Source of the DNA: Polytrichum commune
Taxonomy: Eukaryota; Streptophyta; Polytrichopsida; Polytrichales; Polytrichaceae
Length of the DNA: 64,000 nucleotides
Assembly (NCBI GenBank): GCA_950295325.1
Contig: OX485805.1
Span: 27,017,501-27,081,500 of the forward strand
Direction of reading: 5' to 3'
In this document: one piece after another, positions 35,759 through 46,266 of the stretch
How the letters are laid out: each line of letters opens with the position of its first letter
Numbering within the stretch: position 1 is the stretch's first letter
The notes under the pieces: model-generated
Databases searched by the model: none
What the model was told of the DNA's origin: nothing
The model's input: only the letters and a program-made list of their open reading frames with translations
Program-made: the position numbers and the translations under genes

Positions 35759-35828
35759 TGTTTCTGTCAACGTAATCCGTGCACGTAATGAACAACCAAC
35801 AACAGCGTCCACAAGATGATTCTCTGAA

Positions 35829-36400
35829 ACTCACAGAAACAAAGACAAATTAAGCCGAGCTCAGGGAGATGTATAGTAATCAGTTCAATTGTGAATGATT
35901 TATTCAACAATAAAACTCATCACACCAACCCTAAGATAGAATTGATGAGCACACAACAATGATGGGTCTTGGATTCTTCTGTGCGATGTAAGGAAAGATG
36001 ACAAGAGGAGCGAATCCGAAGATGATGAATTCAGGATGAGATGGGTATGTTTTTATAGCAGAGATGTTTTTACAGGGAAGAGTGCAGCCCAAGGGAAAGG
36101 CTTACCAGGCAAGGCAAGGTAGCAAAGTCACCGCCACGGCCTCATTGCTAGGTAAGTTGCAATCACGGGATAATCATTTCATGAGAAAGAGAAACTTTGC
36201 TTTGATAATAAGTAAGATATTTTTGTATCCTAGCTTGACTATCTAACATTTGTTCGATGTGCTCTAAATTACAGAGCAAACTCTGTTCCCAAGAATCTTA
36301 CAGCATAACTCGCACGCCCTGACTGTGTGTTGCTGTTGGTGACGAGCCATGAATGTCATAATATTACTCAACATGCAACTCTTGTTTTGTGGATCCTCAT
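35829..36400. promoter_or_regulatory. Upstream region of the Pro/His-rich gene
   Basis: Minus-strand upstream DNA. Read on the minus strand, a pyrimidine-rich tract precedes gtttcag near 35828, consistent with a first intron. No further exon or promoter element could be fixed. Confidence 0.3.
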
Positions 36401-36479
36401 AATATAACAGTCGGATGTTCGAAAAGCTACACAGAAGACTCGAATTCAGACTGAACTCCCAACACCCGACTGTTATATT
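36401..36479. repeat. Hairpin with exact 14-nt arms
   Basis: Arms aatataacagtcgg (36401-36414) and its exact complement (36466-36479) enclose a 51-nt loop; pairing continues partly inward (atgtt/aacac). This could be a tiny MITE or a stem in a transcript. Confidence 0.7.
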
Positions 36480-37491
36480 TTGAGGGCCCACGTCGCCAAG
36501 TAATGTTATGAATATGGACTAGATAACCAACGAGTTATTCACCTACTCGAGTTGGCTATCACTTGAATAACCCATCAACTCTTAGACATAATCTAAAATT
36601 ATGGATGACATTGTATCTCCTAGATGAAACAAAATGACGAGTTTTGACAACGCTTTTGCTCTTGGATGAGTGATCGGTTATGAGAAAAATGACTTATAAA
36701 AACGCTTTGAATTTGCTAATTAGCTTTGAACTTGTTTCGTATTTTATATCCCTCAACAAGTGGGTGTAGACATAACACTACTTAGCTGATGAGTTTTGTT
36801 CATAGACCCCTGCAGTAGATTCCATAATAAAACCTCCAAATGCCGGAATCCTAGTGCTTCTGAAGTCAGGGCAGTTGAACACAACTCATCAACTGAGTAA
36901 TGTTATGAAGCTAAAAGTGTTTGTGTAAGACCTCCTTGACCTAAGTCAAGTTCTGAGGGAGCCTCTAGCACTTTCAACTAACTTCATGGGGTTTGATTAA
37001 ATCAATTCACTTGATTGCATTGGGATGGTGAGAGGTAATTTCTGTAGGAAATTGCTTGCTCATGACTCAACAACAGACTTTGAAGCTTGCACTGCTTCCA
37101 ATCCGTCAGGAACCTTGGCCACTTCCCAAAATCAGACAGAATATTCTATTTTACAGAATATTACTCTCTAAACTCTGTAGTATCACACCTGTGGCAACCA
37201 AAGTGCACGTGATATTACGGAGTTTTGTAGTGTTAACATGGATGTGTGATATTATAGATTTAGTGTAGCATGTGACACTATGGAATAACACAAGTGTAAC
37301 ATTTTAATGTTGTGGTGTGGTCCATTCCACTTGGCCTTCCCGGGCGATGTGGCATACGCATGCGCCAACATTCAACAAGTGGCATAATAATAATAATAAT
37401 AAGGTGACACTCCACATATTGACACATGGCGCAATGCAAGGGTGTGGGTTGACTTCTTTGGTGGTTTGCATAAATAACAACAAGGAGTGAG
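36480..37491. other. Intergenic DNA, no gene seen
   Basis: AT-rich with chance ORFs only. A short (AAT)n run sits at about 37385-37402. Confidence 0.35.
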
Positions 37492-40073
37492 CTCGGGGAG
37501 GTGACTATCGGAATGTTAGAAACCACGTGAGATAAAACATAGGGTCAATTTAATTCGTTGAGGGTAAATTTTATAAGTTTGTTAGATCTACCATAGCATT
37601 GGAAATATGTCCCCTACATGATTATATGTAAAATAAGGTGGTGAATAAATCCTTCATTTTAGTAATTAGTAGAAAAAAATAGGGTCATAGATATTGGATC
37701 CCCCCAAATGTATGTAGTAAGATCAATGGAATAATATGGGTTTGACTACGTGGATGAATATTGTTTAAATTTTGTCCAAATTTGAACGAAATGTGTTAGT
37801 ATGGAGGGAAATGTTGTGGATTTTGTTTGGGGAAGGAATGTTGCGACTTCTCAACGACCCTTGGGCTTGTTAGGATTTGGGCAAGCATAGTAGCGCGAAA
37901 GCGGTAGGTAAGACATATTTTTTGGCGCTTTCTTCTTTGTTCCATAGCATTCACACAGGGTGTTTCACAAGCACCGAAGATTCGGCTTACTCCGCTCTCG
38001 TGCAGTAAGAGTTGATTTCAAACTCCACCTCTTTGATTTTCCCCTTTCACTGTCCGTTTTGACAACATACTATTGATTTCCGACGCCCTCCTAAATGTGG
38101 GATGTAGAAAGATGAAGAGTTGCAAAACCTGAATGTGAGCGTAGAAAGATGAGATGTTGATGATTACATCAATGTTTCATCTTCTACAGAGAGAATGTTG
38201 GGTATTGGGATGGATTGTGAAGTGTATTTTATGCAGAGCAGTACGACAACTATCTCATCTATAGTTAAATTGGTTGTTAAGAGGACTAGGGGAAGACCTT
38301 CCAAAAATTTGCAACCTACATGTGTCCTCAATGGAGTTGATCAGGGCACGTGGTGTACATGACGAGTTCAAAAAATGAGACGGAAGGTAGGTACAAGGTG
38401 GGAAAGTTGCAGGCATCCCATTGACCGTCTCAATTGGGAGGTGAACAAAGGTAAATAAACAAGTATTGCCGGAACCGGTTTTATGGTCTATCTTAATTAT
38501 TTTAGAAAAATCCTTGGACACTTCAAATTCAAATGTGACCACTCGGATTTTATTTGGGTTGATGTAGATAGCATAATTTGCACAGTGACTATGTCATTTG
38601 ATGTAGAGAAGGATATCTTTGAGCTTAATCCAGTTGATGACAGTTCCTTGGATGAGTTTGTGGAGAAATCTACATAAAATTGGTAGCGATGTAGGATATT
38701 GGTTGTGACCCTATACCCATACCACAAAATAACTAATTTTCTTTTTTAGTATACAAATTATGAATGATTGTTGTAGAAAATATTTTCTAAGTTAGTAGGT
38801 GTTATTCAATTTATGAAATTCTCTTGCTTCATTCAAAGATGTCATTTATTAATAAGCATTGGATAGTTGAAGTGATAAGCATGTATTCGTCTTTTCAAAT
38901 GCATGAAGATGATGAGTTAACTCTCAATCCAAATTCAGAGGAAGTTAGGTACTATGTATTCCTAAACCTTAAATTTGCACATTTTCTTGCTGTTTGGTCT
39001 TGAATAGATTTTTGAATGAGCATCTTCAATTCTCTAAATCTAAAACCTAGTTTTTAAGCCATGAAATTGTGAGAATTAAGGTTGGCTTGTGGTTCATTCT
39101 TCATCAATTTTTGTCAATATGTCAACATAGTAGTGTCTAATATGTTAACATTCTATTGATTGTCTTTTTGTTATAACAACCTTTTGTAGATGATCGATTG
39201 GTGTGCTGCAACATTTGGCAACCTCACCATGATAGACTCGGAGGATTGCGCTTTGTCTTGAAGGAAGACATGTTGGAGTGGTTGGAGACTTTGAAGGTTG
39301 TCCGCCTCATGCCAATAATTAGTTTTAGTTATTCGTCATCATTGGTGTTAAATCCCTCCAAATTTTTTAGTCTTATCATGATATTGTAGAGGATATTGAC
39401 ATGTACCTTAACATATGTTTTGGAGGGTGCATAGTTTTATCCTAACCCTCCACATTGTAAATATTTGGTACAATGTTGAATGTGTTTGTGAACACAATTA
39501 AAGTAAATGTTTTCAATTTTGGTATTTAGCTTTCATTTTTATTTGAATGCAATCTTTTTTTTTGAAGTATATAGTTGTGCAAATTTTCATGTCTTGTGAT
39601 AGTTGATTGTATTTCTTGTTTTTTTCTATCCGCGTTTACAACTTGTTTATGTTAGCTTGTACATTTTGTTATCTCCATGTTTATTGGTAATCTTTTAACT
39701 AGTATCAAAGTGCTATTGGTTGTGTTTTGAATGGGACTTTGAATGGTTTAGCATTGGTATAACTAATTAAAACCGATTGAATAACAAGATGGAAGGTATG
39801 GAACGTTTGTTGCTAACATAATCGATTTTGCAATGCTATAGTATTCCGTCTACTATTTGGTACTTGTACGATTTATTAAAAAAAATATGGTGCCAAAAAA
39901 TAACCTCTCTAAATAATTACAAATAAATATAGGGTGCTAAAAAATACATCAAAGTAGCTTTATATCTACAAATAGGGAGGGAAAAAACATTGAGAGGTGC
40001 ATAAATATCCCCCCATAAAATACCCCATTATCGCACGTGGTTACAAAATGTAAGGGGGTGTGATCCCTCCGTG
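37492..40073 (+). mobile_element. Family 3 large element (2582 bp)
   Basis: The left end CTCGGGGAGGTGACTATCGG closely follows the 778-bp family 3 element, including the next ~40 bp (aatgttagaaa, cacgtg, atagggt). The right end is GTGATCCCTCCGTG. Exact 8-bp duplications, ggagtgag, lie at 37484-37491 and 40074-40081. The interior has only short frames. One at 38483-38677 is acidic (VEKDIFELNPVDDSSLDEF) and unrecognised. No transposase motif is visible, so it is a large non-autonomous relative or carries captured or decayed sequence. Confidence 0.75.
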
Positions 40074-40499
40074 GGAGTGAGATTTGAAATGTGACAATAA
40101 GGAGTGAAAAGTGAACTACGAACATCCGTTCCCTAATGTTTCAGGATATTAGAGAGTGAGTGACATTATGAGGGTTGACATTACGAAGTTTAGGTTGTAC
40201 TTGCTTCCTTGGCAAGTTAACCCTTAAGCAAAAATATTCACGGGACTTGAGTTAAGTGTTGGGTCTAGCTTTTTGCTCGACCTAACTCCCAACACAAGTC
40301 CCAAGCCTCACCTCCAAAAAGTGTTGCCATGTAGGTATCCATGTCATATTTGGGACTTAGGGCTTGGACCCCCTTGTGCAATGATAAGTCTGAGCTTCCA
40401 TGTTCTCTACAGTTGAGATTGCATGGATTGACCTCATGTGACTTGGGACTTAGGACTTGGGACCCCATGTGAACCAGCCCTAAGTGCCTAGCCACAAGC

Positions 40500-40746
40500 T
40501 ACACTAAATATGATAGTTAGTGTCATATTAAATTTTATGTCACTATGGTAACTTTTCGGATGACACTTCTTATGAATAAGTGAACAAATATTGTCATGGA
40601 TGATGGATGAGTTCATCCATTGCCCGAAACCCTACCTTCTCTCATCAGCAACCTATGAGGAAATATTGTCAAGGATGATTGAAATTTAGTTGAAAAATAA
40701 CTTCATAAGTGACAGTAATTGCAACATTGTGAATCTATAATGCCTC
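40500..40746. repeat. Second copy of the foldback-associated repeat
   Basis: Blocks gtaactttt, gacacttc(t/g)tatgaataagt, gatgattgaaattt and aagtgaca(g/a)taattgcaaca match 24597-24840 in the same order. Only one arm is present here, followed directly by the telomere-like repeat. Confidence 0.65.
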
Positions 40747-40777
40747 AAAAAACCCTAAACCCTAAACCCTAAACCCT
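40747..40777. repeat. Interstitial telomere-type repeat (CCCTAAA), about 4 units
   Basis: Four consecutive aaaccct units of the Arabidopsis-type telomere motif follow an A run. Too short to be a telomere; it is an interstitial tract. Confidence 0.9.
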
Positions 40778-42218
40778 CCAACCAATACTAGCTCTACAAG
40801 GTTGGACAGCCTTAACCCCTATTATCATCAAAGCTGAAATTAGAGGCTCCGTACATACCACAATCATCAAAAAACTAAAGGACCTCACAATCCCCACTCT
40901 TTAAAGTTCGCGAACTAATGGAATCCTTCTCATAGATCTCCATCATATACCTCATGCACATCTTCCTAATTTAAAGAAAACTTGAGAGGAACCAAAACCC
41001 ACTCCCACTAGAATATAATCTCCCTTCTAAAATATTACATGTAATAGTAGAAGAACCAACAAGTGACCTTTGGTCCACCTACCGAAAATAGGCCTTAAGC
41101 CAATTTGACAACCCATAGCAAGAAAATGCATAAATAAATCATTTTGGTTGAAAACTTAAAAAATTGGATTATTATATGGGAGAATTGACAACCAAAAACC
41201 TTTGGTTGACTACCAAAATAATTTCAATAAGTCTGAAGGCTTTGTTAAGCTTTAGTTTGAGAAGTTTAGAGCCAATTGTATAGTATGATACTTACTCACA
41301 CTTAACTTGCAAGACTTCAGTGTTAAGATCGTGTAAGAAGTCACAAAAGTGTATGATAAGAATACACGAAAAATGATAAAGAATCTCGTTTCAAATGGAG
41401 CACGTAAGTCTCCCACTCTGAGACATGTGCAGCCAAATCGGCCATTTTGTGAGCTTAAAATACTTGAAGTTCAGGACTCAAAGTCCAAACAATGATCTTC
41501 TTCCAGCTGAGCCTGGATGACCAAATGACAATCCGACAAAGTTGAAAACCGATCGATACTGCTCTTCTCTTTGCTCTTGTGGAAGATTACACCTCATTTC
41601 AATGAATAATCTACTCAACTTGCTTGCTACCTCTCCCTCGATTGAGAAACCTTTCACTGTAGTTGAGAGTTTGACGATTTTTGCATTCTGACACACTTCG
41701 ATATTTGAGTGATTTAAGGTAAGTGGGCCCATCTCAGCTACTCAATCTTAAATGGACACCCATATCTGAATGGTGTGTGGTTAGATGTGAATGTAAGTAC
41801 GGAAACCAACAAGACAACATCATGCTCACAAGAGATTGGACCACGTGCTAGTTCTAGGCTCTTGAATAGTCATCATAATTGAGGGTACCTATTATGATCA
41901 TTTGATAAGAAAGAGAATCTTCACTCTGACATACAAGCTTCAATATCATGACTCGAAAAACAGCAAACTTACAGGCACAATTTGGATATGTAAATCATTT
42001 TGCACTAATTGCGTGTTTTAAATGCTACGAGAAGTGGGACATGCAGAGCTGAAAGTTTCCATTTAAGACCCAATTACCTTAATGATCTCATTCAACTGCC
42101 AAGGCATCATCATGCGTATATCATAAGAAACGAAGAATCTGCAAAGTTTGTGTACTATTAGTGTCCACTTTGATCTTACAGCCTCCTTCTACTTGACAGA
42201 CATCCATTAAGCTTCGCA
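40778..42218. promoter_or_regulatory. Intergenic DNA upstream of the P450 gene
   Basis: No gene seen. 41885-42080 is a copy of the dispersed repeat found at 29855-30062, and it ends about 140 bp before the P450 ATG, so the P450 promoter partly consists of repeat DNA. Confidence 0.4.
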
Positions 42219-45200
42219 ATGGCAATGGCTATGGCGAAGGGTGGGGTTGCAGGCAGCAGCTACTGGCAACTAAATTACACTTGGACTTGGATTTGGATTC
42301 TTCTTGTAGGTGTCACGAGCGGAATTGTAGTTCTGCGACTTCGGCGTCAGAATGTTGATAATTATCCTCCGGGACCCCGGCCATGGCCGCTTGTAGGAAG
42401 CTTGCTCTCCCTCTCGATGTCGGATCCTCCTGAGGTCATGTTTGCAAAGCTAGGGGAGAAGTATGGAGGATTGGTATTCCTATGGATGGGTATGAAGCCA
42501 ACGGTGGTGATATCCAGTGCTAAAATGGCCATGGAGTTTCTGAAGACACATGACCTCGCATTCTCCAACCGGCCGAAGCGGATTGTCAGCAAGTATGTCT
42601 CCTTCAATGGCACATCGTTCATCTCAATGAACGCAAGTAACCCTTATTACCAGCAACTGCGGCGGATGTTCGTGATGGAGCTTCTGTCACCAAAGAAGAT
42701 TGCAGCATCTCTGAGTATCCGTCAGGAGCAGGTCGGAATTCGATCTCTAATTCCCACTTGGTTTCGAATTGTTCTTGCTATTTTTTTGAAACTCCAGTGC
42801 TTCTGATTTGACGGAGGAACCTATAAAGTTGAGTACGACTTGATTGCATAGTCGTAGAGTCGTTATAAACATAAAGTGGTTCATGTTGCAATCAAGAATT
42901 CTGTTCTGGAATGAAGCAATTGATGAACGACATTTCATCGGCATGGCGCCTATTTATTCCATGGGCTCTCAGTCATCGAAGGTTGATAAAACGATCTCTA
43001 ATTCTCACTTGGTTTCGATTGTTTTTGCTATTCTTCTGAAAACTTCAGTCCTTGTTATTTGACGGAGAGGAGCCTATAAAGTTGACATATGAACCAGGCA
43101 ATATTCGAGCAAGAGATTACCCGTAATGCTCAGTTCATTACTCGAATTACATAGCACTAGAGTCGTTATGAAGACAAAGTGATTCATCTTGCATTCAGAA
43201 TCCTATTCTGGAATGAATTAGTTGATGAATGACATTTCAACCAATTAGCGCCTACCCATTCCATGTGTTCTCAGTCATCGAAGGCTGAGAATACGATCTC
43301 TAATTCTCCCTTGGTTTCAATTGCTCTTTGCTATTCTTCAATTGCTTGTATTTTGACGGAGGAGCCTATAAACTAGAGATTTGAACCAGGCAATCTTCGA
43401 GCAAGACCCGTAATGCACAATATTTGTGTACAAACCATTACTCCCTTACATAGTAGTAGAGTCGTTTTAAACACAAAGTGATTCATGTTGCATTGAGAAT
43501 CCTATTCTGGAATAAATCAGTTGATTAACGACATTTTATCGGCATGGCGCCTAGTCATTCAATGTGAGATCAGTCATTGAAGGTTGAGAATTCATTACGA
43601 ACTGGAAGTATATCCAGATGCTGAAAATAGTGCATAGCATACAACAACAAAAAGCTGCTATTCTTCTGGAACTCCAATTCTTGTGATTTGAGGAGCCTGT
43701 AAACTTGAGAATTTGAACCAGGCAATCTTCGAGCAAGAGATTAACCATAATGCACAATTATCTGTACAATTCATTACTCCACTACATAACTTTAGTAGAG
43801 GGGCCGTTCCTAGCATTCTTAAGCATGTGTAAGGACGTTCTCTTTCTACTCTAGCCTCAAGAATAAATCCAAGAATCGAGTCAAGGTCCTTGATTACCTG
43901 CAGGATTGCCAGGTATTGTCAAGTGGCAAGCTCCCATTAGTGGGCACCTCATTGTTACTACCTTCAGACCAAGTTTTCTTCCATCTACCAAGATTCAACT
44001 TAAAAGAAATTGCCAAAATGAATCTCATCAAGTGTAGATAATCTCCAAGATGCTTATCTAGGGTGAACAGTCACTAAACCAATTTAAGAATCCTATATTA
44101 TGATGGCACAAAGTGATTCATCCTCTATTCAAGACCTATGTTGAAATGAATCAGTTAATGAACGACATTTCATCGGCATGGCGCCTAGTCCTTCAATGTG
44201 CGCTCAGTCATTGGAGGATGAGAATTCATTACGCAATGAAAGGTATATGTGCAGATGCTGAAAATGGTGCATAGCATACAACATGAGTCAGAGGCAGGGC
44301 GTAGCGTGAACCTTACGACGTCATCCTCGACCCTAGGGATTAATCTCTCATTATGCTTGATCTTTGGAAGGAGATTCTTTAACATGGTGGTCCCTGAGGA
44401 GGCTAAAAGTTTCTTGGTCTCATTTAAAGAGGTATGGTCGTCATCCTTTAGAAGCTACCATGAGAGTGGTGCTTAGATTGTGTCGTCTTGAATTTGATCT
44501 TTAAGTTAGCATCCACTTGGTCATGGCGATTCTGGATATGTGTTAAGTGGTGGTAATGTAGATGAATAAACACTTGCAATCGGTGAACATCGGTGACTTC
44601 ATCCCCGCCTTGCGGTGGCTCGATTTGCAACACGTGGAGCTCAAGATGAAGGATACTGAAGTGGAGTTGCGAAGATGTTTGGAGAATCTAATTGACCTCA
44701 AAAGGACGGAGATGAGCAAGTGGTCTCGGGAGGAGATTGATGATGGTGCCAATGAAAGGGACATTATGAGCAAGCTCTTGTCTCTTGAAGGCGAAGAACG
44801 CTTGAGCAAAGACCAGCTTCAGTCCGTTGTCTTTGTGAGTACCTAACTTGCCCTTCAGTTCGGCCTCAGATCTTAATACCCTGACTCTCCACAACTTGCA
44901 ATGATCTCCTGAGGGTTCACTTTCCTCACGGAAAGAATACACAATTTCTCTGCCCAGAAAATCCTCGAGTTTTGAATGAGTTCATTTATTGCTGATACTT
45001 AGGGGCGAAGGTAATATTTCTGGACATCTATTGTTACGTTGCAAGAGTGTCAACTATTCCATTGGGCATCGATGATCTCACAAAGGTTAGACTATCTGTT
45101 TCAGGTAGTACTTGCTGCAGGGTGACTGACATTCCATAACTTGCAATGATCTCCTGAGATTCTCTTTTCCTCATGGAAAGATTACACTTCTCTTACCGAA

Positions 45201-46266
45201 AACTTCTCGATTTTCACATCTCCTGACAGACTGCATGCTTGAAATCTGTACTCAACTAACTTCTCGAATAATTGCTATAGATAATTTATATTATACTTCC
45301 GGAAGTCGAACTCCGGGAGTTGATGGTGAAATAATCGCAGTTGGGTATATCATATTAATACGGTCCCTTTTTGAGACTCCCTGTGCCTTTAGTTTGAATT
45401 ACAGATGTTTCATTGGAACAACAAACACCTTTATTCAGGTGTGAGCTCTCTGTTTTATTTTGTAATATTTAGCTGTACAAAATGATTTCTATTCCAGGGG
45501 CTTTTCTGGGAAGTTGAATCATTCGCTACTTTATGTAGATATCCCATAATCACATCGAACGGGTGGGGGAAGGTAATATTTCTGCACATCTGTTGTTACA
45601 ATGCAAGATTGTGAGCTAATCCAGAGGGCCATTGATGACCATCTGTACCAGATACTACTTGCTGCAGGGAGTGACTCGGTGGCAAAGGGCATCGAACGAG
45701 CCATAGAGGAGCTTATGAAACAACCACATCTAATGAAGCAAGCAGTAGATGAGCTTGACGAAGTGGTGGGAAAGACACGAGTGGTTGAAGAATCTGACAT
45801 ACCTAAACTCCCATTCCTCCAGAACGTTGTGAAGGAGACGCTCCGTCTGTACCCTCCAACACAGCTCCTGGTTCCACGCACAAACGTTGAGCAATGTCAT
45901 GTTGCAGGCTACACCATCCCAGCAAATTCCACTGTGATGATCAACTTGTACGCATTGAGCAGAGACCCTGAATTCTGGGACTCCCCGAAGTTGTTCTCAC
46001 CCGACCGGTTTGCAAACTCCACACTGACTGTGCAAGGAAGTGATTTCCATTACATCCCTTTTGGCTATGGCAGACGAGGTTGCCCGGGCCTCAACCTGGG
46101 CATGGCGAACTTCCAGCATGGCCTTGCTTTGCTTTTGCAATGTTTTGACTGGAGCTTCATCAATGGCGTGCCTTCGAGCGATGCTTACACTGCCTGGAGG
46201 TTGAAACCTGATGTTTGCGTGCATGCCCAGTTGCGAATAGATCCCCATCTCTTGCAGCAGTCCTAG
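42219..46266 (+). CDS. Cytochrome P450, A-type (CYP71 clan-like)
   Basis: Four exons, all phase 0: 42219-42731, 44255-44431, 44562-44834, 45652-46266, totalling 525 aa. An N-terminal membrane anchor (WTWIWILLVGVTSGIVVL) and the PPGPRPWPLVGS hinge place it on the ER surface. The I-helix reads LLAAGSDS, with the oxygen-activating D-S pair. K-helix KETLRLYP gives E-x2-R. FSPDRFAN is the P-x-R-F motif. The haem loop is FGYGRRGCPG, with its Cys as the iron ligand. It should be a haem mono-oxygenase using NADPH-P450 reductase; the substrate is unknown. Oddities: the C-helix W-x3-R is Y-x4-R-like here (YYQQLRR), and the usual W after I-E in the I-helix is R (GIERAIEEL). Introns 1 and 3 contain copies of exon edges. 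The acceptor for exon 3 (tgtag) is the least certain border. Confidence 0.88.
42741..44254 (+). repeat. Tandem units of ~250-300 bp filling P450 intron 1, one with a copy of the exon 2 start
   Basis: The block cgatctctaattc recurs at 42741, 42992 and 43294. Blocks gagtcgtt, ggcatggcgcct and cagtcat(c/t)g recur in later units to 44220. Near 43605-43650 a copy of the exon 2 acceptor region (atatccag) is followed by atgctgaaaatagtgcatag. That is the first 20 nt of exon 2 with one change, after which the copy diverges. Confidence 0.85.
45005..45130 (+). repeat. Copy of the exon 4 acceptor region inside P450 intron 3
   Basis: aggtaatatttctg and catct(a/g)ttgtta occur here and again at about 45570-45600. 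The copy ends with tttcaggtagtacttgctgc, matching exon 4 (accag|atactacttgctgc), then agggtgactga, out of frame. A neighbouring block (acttgcaatgatctcctgag) is itself duplicated at about 44895 and 45138. Confidence 0.8.

Noticed and set aside
44185-44385. Minus-strand ORFs here and at 43551-43757 with similar sequence
   Set aside because: They are shadows of P450 exon 2 and of its intronic copy; the similarity reflects the tandem duplication, not a gene.
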